Shown piece after piece: positions 1 through 8,839 of a stretch of 24,889 nucleotides of DNA. This DNA comes from Proteobacteria bacterium ST_bin11. Its GTDB lineage: Bacteria; Pseudomonadota; Gammaproteobacteria; Methylococcales; Methylomonadaceae. The stretch spans positions 1 through 24,889 of the forward strand of contig MSXO01000046.1 in the NCBI GenBank assembly GCA_002083615.1. The letters run 5' to 3'. The notes beneath the pieces are model-generated. The model was given only the letters and a program-made list of their open reading frames with translations, did no database searches and was not told the DNA's origin. Position numbers and translations under genes: made by a program. Position 1 is the first letter of the stretch. Each line of letters opens with the position of its first letter.

Positions 1-811
1 CTGGACAATGGGGTCCACTTTATAGGGAGGTTTTTCTAAGCTGTGTTCAAATTAAAAAAAGTGCTTCTATCTTGCCTCCGATTGATTTCCGTTTCTTGCT
101 AAAGCACTGCATTTACAGGCTTAGCAATCCTACAAATTGCCAAGCTAGCCTGTTTTAAGCGAAAATGCCCGGTTTTACGATTCGGTGCGGACGTTGTTTT
201 TCCCCTGGTTTTGCGAAACCGGTGGTGGATGGGACGTGGATGCGGCGAGTTTAGCTTGGAGAACAATTGGATACAGAAGGCGGGTTAGGGGCCCATAAGT
301 TCACCTCAGAGACGACCAAGACGCATTGGGGAATCCTGGTTTAGCTTTGGCTTGGCTGATGGCTATAACCCCTCCAACTCAAAAGAATAGAAATCAGTTT
401 TTGCACCGGTTCTAACCAGACTTTTGGAGCGCAGTATTTTCTGAAATGTTGCTGAACACCAGCCCCAAATCTCGTGTTTTGTTCGCCTAGAATTGCATGA
501 TTAGCGTTTACTGCTGCATTTTTATAGTTAGCAGGCGAATAGACATTGGATTTACAGGTAGGGAAATAAAAAAATCGGTTCATTCTTTCTTGAGATACCC
601 TGCCGGTTTGGATGGGTATGTACTAGGGAGGAGCGTATTAAGAAAAATCCGATTGAATGCGTAATTGCCTCAAATACTGTTGATACTGAAACCTTAGCCT
701 TAACAAGATAAACTGCTTAAAAATGAAACTCCAGAATGAGAAGGTGCAATAAGCTGACGCACATGCATCCCGGTAAATAAAACTATAAGCCAAATCGATT
801 CGCCAACAGTT
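1..811. other. Intergenic region without a convincing gene
   Basis: No open frame here looks like a real gene. The longest candidate is on the minus strand at 341-583 (80 codons); it has no clear ribosome binding site, no recognisable domain, and low-complexity Asn/Ala-rich content. The first 15 or so bases contain a short GGAC/GTCC inverted repeat followed by an AT-rich tract, which could be the edge of an element lying outside the window. I see no tRNA and no good terminator. The last 130 bases presumably contain the promoter of the citramalate synthase gene, but no strong -35/-10 pair stands out. Confidence 0.5.
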
Positions 812-2359
812 ATGCCCACAAATTCAAGACACATCCAGTTGATGGATACCACGCTGCGCGATGGCGAGCAAACTCAAGGTGTAGCCTTTACACCGATGGA
901 AAAAGTCAGTATCGCTAAGGCTTTGTTGCAGTTTTTGCGCGTTGACCGCATTGAAGTGGCGTCGGCGCGGGTTTCGGAAGGTGAGAAAGAAGCCGTCAGC
1001 CTGATCAATCAATGGGCGCGGCAGGAAGGTTTTGCCGAATGCGTAGAAGTGCTGGGCTTTGTCGATCATACCCGTAGCGTGGATTGGATCAAATCGACCG
1101 GCGGCAGTGTGATCAACTTATTGGCCAAGGGCAGTGAAAAACACTGCCGCGAGCAACTGGGCAAAACCCTGGAGCAACATAGCGCCGATGTCCTGCAAAC
1201 CATCGCTTACGCCCATGAGCAAGGCCTGAAGATCAATGTCTATCTGGAAGACTGGTCCAATGGCTACAAAGATAGCCGCGATTATGTCTACGGCCTGATG
1301 GACCGCTTGCTACATAGTCCGATTAGCCATTTCATGTTGCCTGATACCTTGGGGGTGATGGCGCCGGAGGACGTGTTCAGCAGCTTTAGCGATATGTGCC
1401 AACGCTATCCGACACAGCAGTTTGATTTCCATCCGCACAACGATTATGGCTTGGCGACCGCCAATGTGATGGCAGCGGTGCGCGCTGGCGTCAGTGCCGT
1501 GCATTGCACTGTTAACTGCCTGGGCGAGCGCGCCGGCAACGCCTCCATTGCCGAAGTAGCGGTGGTGCTGCGCGATAAAATGGCCATGGAATTGTCCGTA
1601 GACGAAAGCCATTTGGCACGCATTAGCGAGATGGTGGAAAATTTTTCCGGCAAGCGGATTGCGGCCAATGCGCCTATCGTCGGTGCGGACGTATTCACGC
1701 AAACCGCCGGTATTCACGCGGATGGCGATCACAAAGGTGGCTTGTATAAAACCAAACTGGGGCCAGAGCGGTTTTCTCGCATCCGCAGCTACGCTTTGGG
1801 CAAGATGAGTGGCAAAGCCTCTCTGAAAAAGAATCTAGAGCAGTTGGAATTGGATCTGTCGGAAGACGATCAGAAGAAGGTCTTGGCTCGCATTGTCAGT
1901 ATCGGCGACTCCAAGCAAACCATTACCACCGATGACTTGCCGTTTATCATCGCCGATGTGCTAGAGAGTAAGAGTTATCAGCATATCAAATTACTGGCTT
2001 GCGCCATCAACAGCGGCCTAGATCTGCCGTCCACAGTCAGTTTGCGAGTTGATATCAAAGGCGACAAGCATCAGGCCACCGGTGCTGGTAGTGGCGGTTT
2101 TGACGCCTTTATCGACGCCATCAGCAAAGTGCTGGAAAACTACGATTACACCCTGCCTACGCTGGCCGATTATGAAGTGCGCATCCCCAAGGGCGGCCAT
2201 ACCAGTGCGCTTACCGAATGCGTCGTTACCTGGGATTGCGGCAACGAATTGCGGAAAACCCGCGGCGTGCATGTCAACCAGGTGTTTGCCGGGATTTTAG
2301 CGACCATTAAGCTAATCAACATCCAACTGCATGAAATGGCCAACAGTCCGCAAGCTTAG
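812..2359 (+). CDS. cimA: (R)-citramalate synthase, Leptospira CimA type
   Basis: Condenses acetyl-CoA with pyruvate to (R)-citramalate, the first step of the threonine-independent route to 2-oxobutanoate and isoleucine, in the cytoplasm. The 515-residue protein has an N-terminal TIM barrel (about 8-280) opening with DTTLRDGEQ, a linker, and a C-terminal LeuA-type regulatory domain (about 370-505). Residues recalled from the Leptospira interrogans enzyme occur at the same numbers: R16 and D17, the hydrophobic pocket L81, L104 and Y144, catalytic E146, T179, metal ligands H207 and H209, and H302/D304. The Leu/Leu/Tyr pocket favours pyruvate over 2-oxoisovalerate, which argues against LeuA. NVYLEDWSNG (142-151) is also shared with that family. 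The Leptospira enzyme is inhibited by isoleucine through the C-terminal domain; the same is inferred here. The gene stands alone; the ATG at 812 has no obvious Shine-Dalgarno. Homocitrate synthase or LeuA are less likely alternatives. Confidence 0.9.
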   Translation: MPTNSRHIQLMDTTLRDGEQTQGVAFTPMEKVSIAKALLQFLRVDRIEVASARVSEGEKEAVSLINQWARQEGFAECVEVLGFVDHTRSVDWIKSTGGSVINLLAKGSEKHCREQLGKTLEQHSADVLQTIAYAHEQGLKINVYLEDWSNGYKDSRDYVYGLMDRLLHSPISHFMLPDTLGVMAPEDVFSSFSDMCQRYPTQQFDFHPHNDYGLATANVMAAVRAGVSAVHCTVNCLGERAGNASIAEVAVVLRDKMAMELSVDESHLARISEMVENFSGKRIAANAPIVGADVFTQTAGIHADGDHKGGLYKTKLGPERFSRIRSYALGKMSGKASLKKNLEQLELDLSEDDQKKVLARIVSIGDSKQTITTDDLPFIIADVLESKSYQHIKLLACAINSGLDLPSTVSLRVDIKGDKHQATGAGSGGFDAFIDAISKVLENYDYTLPTLADYEVRIPKGGHTSALTECVVTWDCGNELRKTRGVHVNQVFAGILATIKLINIQLHEMANSPQA

Positions 2360-2408
2360 ACGATCCCTCCGAAGGTTAGCGAGCTAAGTCCGAGAAATGC
2401 TTCGATGG

Positions 2409-2551
2409 TTCCACTTTATCAACGCGGCACATAGGCAGGACCGCGATTACCGGTTCTGGCAAGAATGCTTCCATGCCATTGAGTTTGAATGAGGCGATGA
2501 TGCTGGAAAAGCTGGACAAACATCCACGCCAACCCGGTTAAACGCGATTAA
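2409..2551 (+). pseudogene. Remnant of an IS200/REP-associated (Y1) transposase
   Basis: Translation from 2409 reads FHFINAAHRQDRDYRFWQE and continues to a stop after HAIEFE. A +1 change of frame then gives MMLEKLD (from about 2496), and a further shift gives IHANPVKRD and a stop at 2549-2551. FWQE...H.IE, the (M)L.KLDYIHxNPV motif and their spacing are typical of the C-terminal half of Y1 (tyrosine HUH) transposases of the REP-associated group. The catalytic N-terminal half is absent and at least two frameshifts break the rest, so this is a decayed fragment. It may be linked historically to the REP-like hairpins at 9156-9218. Family assignment is by motif recall only. Confidence 0.6.
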
Positions 2552-2812
2552 GTAAATTTGTCTTGGCATTGTAACCGCCTGTTCAACCTGTAAGCTCAAC
2601 CTTACGGTATTCTGCAGAATCGGCTGGATTTACAAAGACTTCGGCGGCGCTTTAAAGAACAGGAAAGCAGTGGGAATATGTTTTGGAATCGCGGGTAACT
2701 CGCGTGAACGCACCATCGAAATGTTCTTCATGCCCTGGGGGATGTTCACGGCGGGCATGAGGCAGGGTTGTCGCGTTTGTGGTCGGATTATCGCTAAATC
2801 GAAGGTGTGATT
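2552..2812. other. Gene-free stretch after the transposase remnant
   Basis: No intact gene. A short open segment on the plus strand at about 2729-2797 reads like a fragment (VLHALGDVHGGHEAGLSR then LWSDYR and a stop) but matches no family I know. The area looks like decayed coding DNA. No clear terminator for the upstream cimA gene is visible. Confidence 0.35.
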
Positions 2813-3169
2813 TTATTGAAGTGGAGGAGCCTGGACTTCTAGCGTTTGGTTTGTCATAGGCAATGATGCGTCTTCCAGCGTTTCGCTTGCCGTTAGATCG
2901 GTTGAATCGCCTTTGGACTCTACGTTAGTTTGTTCGCATTTACCCTTCAATAATTCGATAGCACCGGGCCAACAAGATGCCTCTACGTAAGACTTGGCAT
3001 ACCAAAGAAAGGCTACGCCCGAGCAGTCTTCATGAACAATCTTGGCTGGAACACTGACATCCTCGTCATAAACTCTTTGCACCTTGCAAAAGTAAACGGG
3101 TTCAGACCAGGCTGTGTTTGTCGCTAGAGATAAAAGGGCTAGAGCAGATATTTTTTTAAGAAATGTCAT
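2813..3169 (-). CDS. Small secreted protein of unknown function
   Basis: 118 residues. The ATG at 3169 is preferred over an in-frame TTG at 3181 because GGA lies about 8 bases before it and the resulting N-terminus is a clean signal peptide: MTFLKK, a hydrophobic core (ISALALLSLATNTA) and a likely cleavage near AWS/E (residues 18-20). The mature part has four cysteines, at about positions 24, 45, 60 and 71 of the precursor, enough for two disulfides in the periplasm. The C-terminal 40 residues are Ser/Thr/Glu-rich and probably disordered. No family recognised. It is transcribed away from the 3398 gene; a separate promoter is expected in the AT-rich 3180-3300 region. Confidence 0.6.
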   Translation of the reverse strand: MTFLKKISALALLSLATNTAWSEPVYFCKVQRVYDEDVSVPAKIVHEDCSGVAFLWYAKSYVEASCWPGAIELLKGKCEQTNVESKGDSTDLTASETLEDASLPMTNQTLEVQAPPLQ

Positions 3170-3397
3170 CTTTTTATCCAAAAATGCTAAATAGTAGTTT
3201 CAATATTCGGCTTTACCATGTTGAAAGTCAAAATTTACATCTGATTTTTTACGCAAAACCCCGAAATTCAGTGAAGAGAACTTCAAAAAATATGGGAAAC
3301 GCTATTTTCAGAGAAACCCAGAAGGTCAGAGACTTCTTCCTGACTATGGCATAATTCAGCAGCGATGGATTCTCGTCGCGATAAACAGGAAATACAA

Positions 3398-3682
3398 ATG
3401 TATTCGTCAGATGATGAAATTGGCATTATTACGGCCTTTGTAGAGCAATTGGAAGAGCAGTCAATCCCGCGCGCGTTGGCCGTTAAAAAACGAGTGGAAG
3501 ACGGAGATACGCTGAACGAGATCGAAATCATGCATTTTGAACAAATGCTTTCGGAAGCCAGCACCATGATGCCCCTCCTAAAGCATCACCCAGAATACCA
3601 AAAATTGATCGCTGAATTAGCCAACTTGTACAACGAAATTTCGGAACGTGCATTAAGTAACCAGCGGAACGTCAAAACTTAA
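3398..3682 (+). CDS. Small acidic hypothetical protein
   Basis: 94 residues from the ATG at 3398, chosen because AGGA lies 7 bases upstream (an upstream in-frame ATG at 3365 lacks a site). The protein is predicted mostly helical, charged, with no membrane segment or signal peptide: an N-terminal helix EIGIITAFVEQLEEQ, a middle segment with RALAVKKRVEDGDTLNE and a C-terminal helix PEYQKLIAELANLYNEI. The pattern of a short helical protein with a DGDTLNEIEI turn is seen in conserved hypothetical proteins of gammaproteobacteria, but I cannot assign a family. Followed by the terminator at 3738-3764. Confidence 0.6.
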   Translation: MYSSDDEIGIITAFVEQLEEQSIPRALAVKKRVEDGDTLNEIEIMHFEQMLSEASTMMPLLKHHPEYQKLIAELANLYNEISERALSNQRNVKT

Positions 3683-3737
3683 ACAGCCGACGCTTTAAGT
3701 TCGGATAAGGTGTCAGTTGGGTGCCAGATATAGGCAC

Positions 3738-3764
3738 AAAAAAGCCGGGCGTACCCGGCTTTAT
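3738..3764. terminator. Bidirectional rho-independent terminator
   Basis: GCCGGG (3744-3749), loop CGTA, CCCGGC (3754-3759), extended by AA/TT to an 8-bp stem. On the minus strand the stem is followed by a run of six T; on the plus strand by TTTA. It sits between the convergent genes 3398-3682 and 3790-4029 and can serve both, better for the minus strand. Confidence 0.85.
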
Positions 3765-3789
3765 GCAATTTCAGCGATCTAAACAGCTG

Positions 3790-4029
3790 CTATTCAAAAG
3801 AAATTTCTTCCAGACTGGCCAAACAGCCTAGTCCTCTGGCAAATTCCTGTAACTCGCTCGCCATATGAAAATTAACGATGGAGTTCGTCTTTAAGTCGAC
3901 AACCGCGTACTCGACAATCGGGTCGTTGCTCTGCAATCTGGGCTTGTACTTTAATAGTTTTTTTGATTCTTTAGCCAGCTTACGATTAAGCCGAGCCGTT
4001 AGCGCGCGAATTGATACCAACTTTTTCAT
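3790..4029 (-). CDS. Small basic hypothetical protein
   Basis: 79 residues. The ATG at 4029 is chosen over a TTG at 4035 because GGAG lies exactly 7 bases upstream of it. The N-terminal third is strongly basic (MKKLVSIRALTARLNRKLA then KESKKLLKYKPR), followed by a predicted beta-alpha segment (VEYAVVDLKTNSIVNFHMASELQEFARGLG) and an acidic tail. It could bind nucleic acid, but nothing more specific is visible. Its own terminator is the hairpin at 3738-3764. No family recognised. Confidence 0.6.
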   Translation of the reverse strand: MKKLVSIRALTARLNRKLAKESKKLLKYKPRLQSNDPIVEYAVVDLKTNSIVNFHMASELQEFARGLGCLASLEEISFE

Positions 4030-4272
4030 ATCCAATCTCCATGCGTGAAAACAGAAAAATCAGTATAAGTGATTTTGACGGTTTTATGACAATGCCAAAC
4101 AAAAAGCCTGAGACCTTTCGCACAATGTGCTCGATTGTTCAGTTTTGCCTATGACCTCAATCTGGCGAGAAGATTAAATTGGCGAGCAAGAGCAAAGCAC
4201 CGCTAATATAAGCGGGATGTTGTTTGTATTAAATCCGGCGGAGCCGCTTCCGCGCTAACCACGAGAGCTGAT

Positions 4273-5664
4273 ATGTCTGAGCAAACCAAGGCTTTTCAAT
4301 CACTATCTTCTGAAAGCCAGGAACGAGCACCTATCGGGGTTTGGCTGACCAGCGCTGACCAGCAGGCCTTGTTTGACCGGCAAGCCAGCCAATTCGGATT
4401 TAACGACAATACCGCTGATTTGCCAGTAATAGCGCTCGATACCAACCCTAGTTATCAAACCATTGAAGGTTTTGGCTTCTCCTTGACCGGCGGCAGCGCG
4501 ATGCTGATTGCTGCGTTACCCGACGCTGACAGGCTGGCTTTGTTACGTGAGCTGTTTTTGCCCGATGGCGACGGAATCGGCGTCAGCTGTTTGCGGCTAA
4601 GCATCGGCGCTTCTGATCTAAGCGAGCGTTGCTTTAGCTATGACGATATGCCCGACGGTCAGACCGATTTGGAACTTGCCCAATTTGATCTTAACGCCGG
4701 CGATACGGATGTTATTCCGCTATTGCAAGACATTCTGGCGCTCAATCCTACGCTGAAAATTATCGCTACCGCCTGGTCGGCGCCACGCTGGATGAAAACC
4801 AACCAGGCGTTTATCGGCGGCAAACTGAAGCCGGAATACTATGCGGTCTACGCCGCTTACTTGGTTAAATATCTGCAAGCCATGCGCGAGCGGGGTATCG
4901 TGATTCATGCCATTACCCCGCAAAACGAGCCGCTGAATCATAAAAACGAACCGAGCATGGTGATGGAAGCGCCTGAGCAAGCCGAATTTATCAAACATCA
5001 TTTGGGACCGGCCTTACGCGATGCCGGATTAGCTGACGTGGAATTGTTTTGCTGGGATCACAATTGCGATGTCAAAGAATACCCGTTGACCGTATTCGCC
5101 GACGCCGATGCGCGGCAGTATCTCAGCGGCTCCGCTTGGCATTTGTACGGCGGCGATATTTCGGTGTTATCGGAAGTGCATCAGGCCTATCCCGACATGA
5201 AATTGTATTTCACCGAACAATGGGTTGGCTCGGATGGTGAGTTTGGTGGAGATTTAATGTGGCACGCCCGGCACGTGTTGATCGGCTCGTTGCGAAACTG
5301 GAGCAGGGCGGTGTTGGAATGGAACTTGGCGTCCGACCCGTTTTGTGGCCCGCATACGCCGGGCGGCGAGGCCCGCTGTGTGGGCGCTTTAACCATCAAC
5401 GGCGACCAGGTCACTCGCAATGTCGCTTATTACGTGATTGCTCACGCGGCGAAGTTCGTGCGGCCCGGTTCATTTAGGATTAATTCCGGCGACCAAAACG
5501 ACTATTTACCTAGCGTGGCCTTCCTCACCCCTGAGGGTTCTGTGGTGTTGATCGTCCTAAACGACACCGCCGAACCGCAAGCGTTTGCCATTCACTATCA
5601 AGGCAAAAGTGCGTTCGTTGCGTTACCGGCCAGATCCGTGGCTAGCTATGTTTGGGCAGCCTAA
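4273..5664 (+). CDS. Glycoside hydrolase family 30 enzyme, apparently cytoplasmic
   Basis: 463 residues. GH30 enzymes (glucosylceramidase, beta-1,6-glucanase and relatives) hydrolyse beta-glucosidic bonds with retention. Family marks: IEGFGFSLTGGSA (64-76), ATAWSAPRWMKTN (165-177), ITPQNEP with the likely acid/base E219, and LYFTEQW with the likely nucleophile E315. A C-terminal beta-sandwich follows (about 380-463). There is no signal peptide: the N-terminus is polar (MSEQTKAFQSLSSESQERAP), unlike many secreted GH30 enzymes, so a cytoplasmic site is inferred. GAGAG-like purines before the ATG at 4273 give a moderate ribosome binding site. The gene runs tail to tail with the GH94-like gene (7 bases between stops), suggesting a shared substrate. 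Exact specificity cannot be read from sequence. Confidence 0.85.
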   Translation: MSEQTKAFQSLSSESQERAPIGVWLTSADQQALFDRQASQFGFNDNTADLPVIALDTNPSYQTIEGFGFSLTGGSAMLIAALPDADRLALLRELFLPDGDGIGVSCLRLSIGASDLSERCFSYDDMPDGQTDLELAQFDLNAGDTDVIPLLQDILALNPTLKIIATAWSAPRWMKTNQAFIGGKLKPEYYAVYAAYLVKYLQAMRERGIVIHAITPQNEPLNHKNEPSMVMEAPEQAEFIKHHLGPALRDAGLADVELFCWDHNCDVKEYPLTVFADADARQYLSGSAWHLYGGDISVLSEVHQAYPDMKLYFTEQWVGSDGEFGGDLMWHARHVLIGSLRNWSRAVLEWNLASDPFCGPHTPGGEARCVGALTINGDQVTRNVAYYVIAHAAKFVRPGSFRINSGDQNDYLPSVAFLTPEGSVVLIVLNDTAEPQAFAIHYQGKSAFVALPARSVASYVWAA

Positions 5665-5671
5665 CGGCGCG

Positions 5672-8600
5672 TCATCCAAGCAACACGTCGACCCGACGGA
5701 ATTGACCTAAACGTAGCGCTTCTGCCAAGGCCCCCGGAATCGATTCCGCCGTTACCGTCTGCGTAGTGCCGTCCTGGCCGAATAACTGGTATTGAATCGG
5801 TTTGGCTGCATCCTGACCAAAGGTATCGCGGCGCTGCGGATTCAGGTAAACCAGCAAGGTCGAGCCGAACACCGTGCAGGTCGCGCTATCGGCAGGCAAG
5901 GTTTCAGTCTCGGCAAACGGCGTGACAATTTGTGCTTCGCTGGTAAAAAACGCGGCTGCTAACAGCGGTGCCGGTTTAAACGCCAACAGGTCATCCGCAA
6001 ATACAAACGGTGTGGGCCCGACAAATAAATGCGTCCACAGGTGCAAAAACTCCACTGTAGCGCCGGATAAACGAGCCACGCAGCCGCGTCCGTGCTGCCG
6101 GGCATCGACTGTAAAGCCGCTGCTGACCAGGAAACTGGAGTTTTCGATAGGATTGCGTTTGTATTCGCCGGGGTCGTGAAAAGGCACCAATAGTGATTCG
6201 ATGTGGGCGTAAAACTCATCGACCAAGCCGGCGCGCACCATTTCCAGTACAAACTTGTAGTGCATGTGCAAAAAGATCGAACCGTTCTCCAGCCAGCCGT
6301 AGTTGAATACGCCAATTCGGCCTAAGTCCAGCGCATTGTCGCCCAAGGGTTCGTTGACCCGGTACATGCCCAGTTTGCTGTCGAACAACTCGGAGTTTTG
6401 CACGGCTTGATAAAGTGTCTGCGCCTGTGTCGGATCGGCGATCCGTAAGGCATGCACAAAGCCTTCCAGGAATAAAGGCAACTGTTTTTGCTGAAAGCGG
6501 GTAACGGCAATGCCGCCGGTTTCCAGCTTTTGATATTGCTCAACGTCGTAAGCAAAATAGGTGACAATGCCTCTGGGCGTGCGGGCTTTGTCTATCGCGG
6601 TATCCAGATATTTTGCCACCAAGCTCAGGAAGGTTTGGATTTCACCCAGCTTAAGCGCTTGTTCGGCACCGGCAAAGCCCATGAATACCTGTTCCCGATA
6701 AGCTTCTTTCAGCGCGCCGCTTTCCTGCCAGAACAGCTCCGGCGTCAAGTCATTGCGGGTCAACAACTTATGCAGCGCTGTTACAAAGTCCGCCAATTCG
6801 ACGGGCACTGAGCAAGCGGCATCTAATTGGTTCAGCACTTTGCGCGTAAAATCCACCAGACGCTTCAGCTCGATGGTTTCGTTTACCGACGAGCCTAAAA
6901 TGCCGGGCAGGCCGTTTAAAGCATCACACCAGCCAGGCCGGTCCGCTTCCATCTCGATGCCAACGCCGGCGGGATCCAGTGTAGCCAGCTTGTTGCTTAC
7001 CAGTGTCAGGATCTTGCCCAATAAACTGGTGTAAACAATCTCGCCTTGGCCGGCTTGCGAACGCACTTGATAAGGGCGCTGCTTGCGGGATTCGATCAGC
7101 ACCTTTTTGTTCGAGCGATACTGCACGGCGTTGTATTGGCGCACGCCGTTTGCGGTCACCACATATTTTTGCGCGCGCGGCGCTACCTTATGTGTGGGGT
7201 CGAAAAAGCTGTAGGTTTTGTCCTGAAATAAACTGGCCAGTCGATCTGGAAAAATCGCCGCGTAACTAATCAATAAATCCACCAGATAGGTCCAATGATC
7301 CGACCAGTAGCCGCGGTCGAATTCGGCATCCTCCACTTCCAGGGCTTGGGCCAAAATCGCGGTCAGCATGGCTTCAGAATCTGTCGCCGTTTCCACCACC
7401 TGCGCCAGCTCGGCGTATTTAAACGCTTTGCCCAGTAAAGCTTCCAGGGTGGGAAAGCGCGGAAAATACTCTGCAAAATCGTGCGGCGCTTCTAAGACAA
7501 ACCGCGAGTTACGCAAAGAGCAGGGGTTATAGCCGTCCGGCTGAATCAGATTGAAAAAATAGCGAATGTTTTTGGCATCCAAAGCCGGATCGAAGTACAG
7601 ATCCATGCGCCGATTTTGCAACACATCGCGAAAGTCGCCGTTGCCTTCGGAATAGGGGGTGTCTTGCAATAAAAAATCGTTGTAATCGCGTTCCAGATCG
7701 CCATGCTTGCGGCCAAACAAATATAAATGCGCGCCTCCTGGGACTGGCATGGAAAAGCCGCCGCGCAAGCCATTGTCCAGATAACATTGCCGGGCATGAG
7801 CGTCGAACAGCGGCTTGGCGGTCGCGGTAAAAGCCTTTTGGCTGATGTCGTTTACCAAGCGGAGATTGGCTTCGCGTTTGCCATCAAAATAGTCCGGTTG
7901 AGCGGCTTCTATAAGGAATTGATCCAAAATCTCACGAGAGCCGAAATGCCCGTAAACGCCGTAAAACACGCGGCTTTCGCCGGGTTGCAGTGATAGCGTT
8001 AGATGTTGAAATGCCGCTGGCGTTTGATTGCCACTGACTTGTTCGGCAAAATCCAGCGGCTGGTCTGAAAAAAATCGTTCCGCTTGAGAAAAATCCCCGG
8101 CCAAACCAAAAATCCGCTCCGGATCGACAATGACTTGATTGTGCTGGCCATCCAAAAAACCGACGAAGAAATTGCCTGCAATCACCGGCTCTACCTGCGG
8201 GCTGTCGGTTGGCCAGACTTTCAAACGGTAAAACGGCAGATTTTCCTCAACGCCCTCAACGCGCATAAACGCTTCCGAGGTGCGGCTCATGAATTTGAGG
8301 ATCCATTGATTCATCGCATAGGGCAGCGCTTGCGGCAAACCATCGACGATCTCGATCTGTTTGATTTTATCGGAAGTGTTGACGACTTCCACCCGCCGCA
8401 GCAAACCGGCCACCGGCGCTTCGGCCAAGGTGAACACTTCGGCGCGCAAGCGCAAGCCGAGCGTGGGATTTACTTCCTCCACGCCTACCTCGTGCGGCGT
8501 GACATACAGGCGTTGTGTCACCTCTGGCCCGGCGCCGCGCTGAAATGGCTCGTAATTTAGAGCTTTCTCGCCATCGCCGATTTTTAGGAAGGTGCGGAAA

Positions 8601-8839
8601 CCCCGAGACGGCGTCAGTTGATAAGCCTTATCCGCCGGAAAAAACTCCAAAAACGCGCCGTCTTTATTCCGCACCCCAAAACTGGCAATCGCCTGACCAC
8701 GATTGACATAAAACACCCACGCCGGCCGGCCGCGCATGCCGGCAATCCCCGGCAAGAAACTGGCGAACGGCGCGCAGTCGTTGTATTGTTCAATGACGAA
8801 ACAGTTTTCGCCGGCGTGGAAATAGTTAGGCTGGGTCAT
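5672..8839 (-). CDS. GH94-like large phosphorylase (cellobiose phosphorylase/oligoglucan phosphorylase family)
   Basis: 1055 residues, no signal peptide. The order is an N-terminal beta-sandwich (about 1-300), helical linker, an (alpha/alpha)6-type barrel (about 340-920) and a C-terminal beta-domain ending with VYLNPQRRDTFG. GYWSDHWTYLVDLL (510-523), GVGIEMEADRPGWCDALNGLPG (626 onward in two parts) and NYGWLENGSIFLHMHYKF (about 850) fit the large, roughly 1100-residue GH94 relatives such as the 1,2-beta-oligoglucan phosphorylase group; D639 in GWCDALNG sits where the general acid DWND aspartate is found. Such enzymes split beta-glucans with phosphate to give glucose 1-phosphate. Specificity here is not proven and it may belong to an uncharacterised side branch. 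The ATG at 8839 lacks a good Shine-Dalgarno. Convergent with the GH30 gene; no terminator lies between. Confidence 0.75.
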   Translation of the reverse strand: MTQPNYFHAGENCFVIEQYNDCAPFASFLPGIAGMRGRPAWVFYVNRGQAIASFGVRNKDGAFLEFFPADKAYQLTPSRGFRTFLKIGDGEKALNYEPFQRGAGPEVTQRLYVTPHEVGVEEVNPTLGLRLRAEVFTLAEAPVAGLLRRVEVVNTSDKIKQIEIVDGLPQALPYAMNQWILKFMSRTSEAFMRVEGVEENLPFYRLKVWPTDSPQVEPVIAGNFFVGFLDGQHNQVIVDPERIFGLAGDFSQAERFFSDQPLDFAEQVSGNQTPAAFQHLTLSLQPGESRVFYGVYGHFGSREILDQFLIEAAQPDYFDGKREANLRLVNDISQKAFTATAKPLFDAHARQCYLDNGLRGGFSMPVPGGAHLYLFGRKHGDLERDYNDFLLQDTPYSEGNGDFRDVLQNRRMDLYFDPALDAKNIRYFFNLIQPDGYNPCSLRNSRFVLEAPHDFAEYFPRFPTLEALLGKAFKYAELAQVVETATDSEAMLTAILAQALEVEDAEFDRGYWSDHWTYLVDLLISYAAIFPDRLASLFQDKTYSFFDPTHKVAPRAQKYVVTANGVRQYNAVQYRSNKKVLIESRKQRPYQVRSQAGQGEIVYTSLLGKILTLVSNKLATLDPAGVGIEMEADRPGWCDALNGLPGILGSSVNETIELKRLVDFTRKVLNQLDAACSVPVELADFVTALHKLLTRNDLTPELFWQESGALKEAYREQVFMGFAGAEQALKLGEIQTFLSLVAKYLDTAIDKARTPRGIVTYFAYDVEQYQKLETGGIAVTRFQQKQLPLFLEGFVHALRIADPTQAQTLYQAVQNSELFDSKLGMYRVNEPLGDNALDLGRIGVFNYGWLENGSIFLHMHYKFVLEMVRAGLVDEFYAHIESLLVPFHDPGEYKRNPIENSSFLVSSGFTVDARQHGRGCVARLSGATVEFLHLWTHLFVGPTPFVFADDLLAFKPAPLLAAAFFTSEAQIVTPFAETETLPADSATCTVFGSTLLVYLNPQRRDTFGQDAAKPIQYQLFGQDGTTQTVTAESIPGALAEALRLGQFRRVDVLLG

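Noticed and set aside
341..583. 80-codon minus-strand open frame in the first 800 bases
   Set aside because: No clear ribosome binding site, no recognisable domain and unusual composition; could be real but not supported.
4094..4145. GAGACCTTTCGCAC-like words resembling an IS end
   Set aside because: Only a partial resemblance from memory; no matching inverted repeat or transposase nearby.
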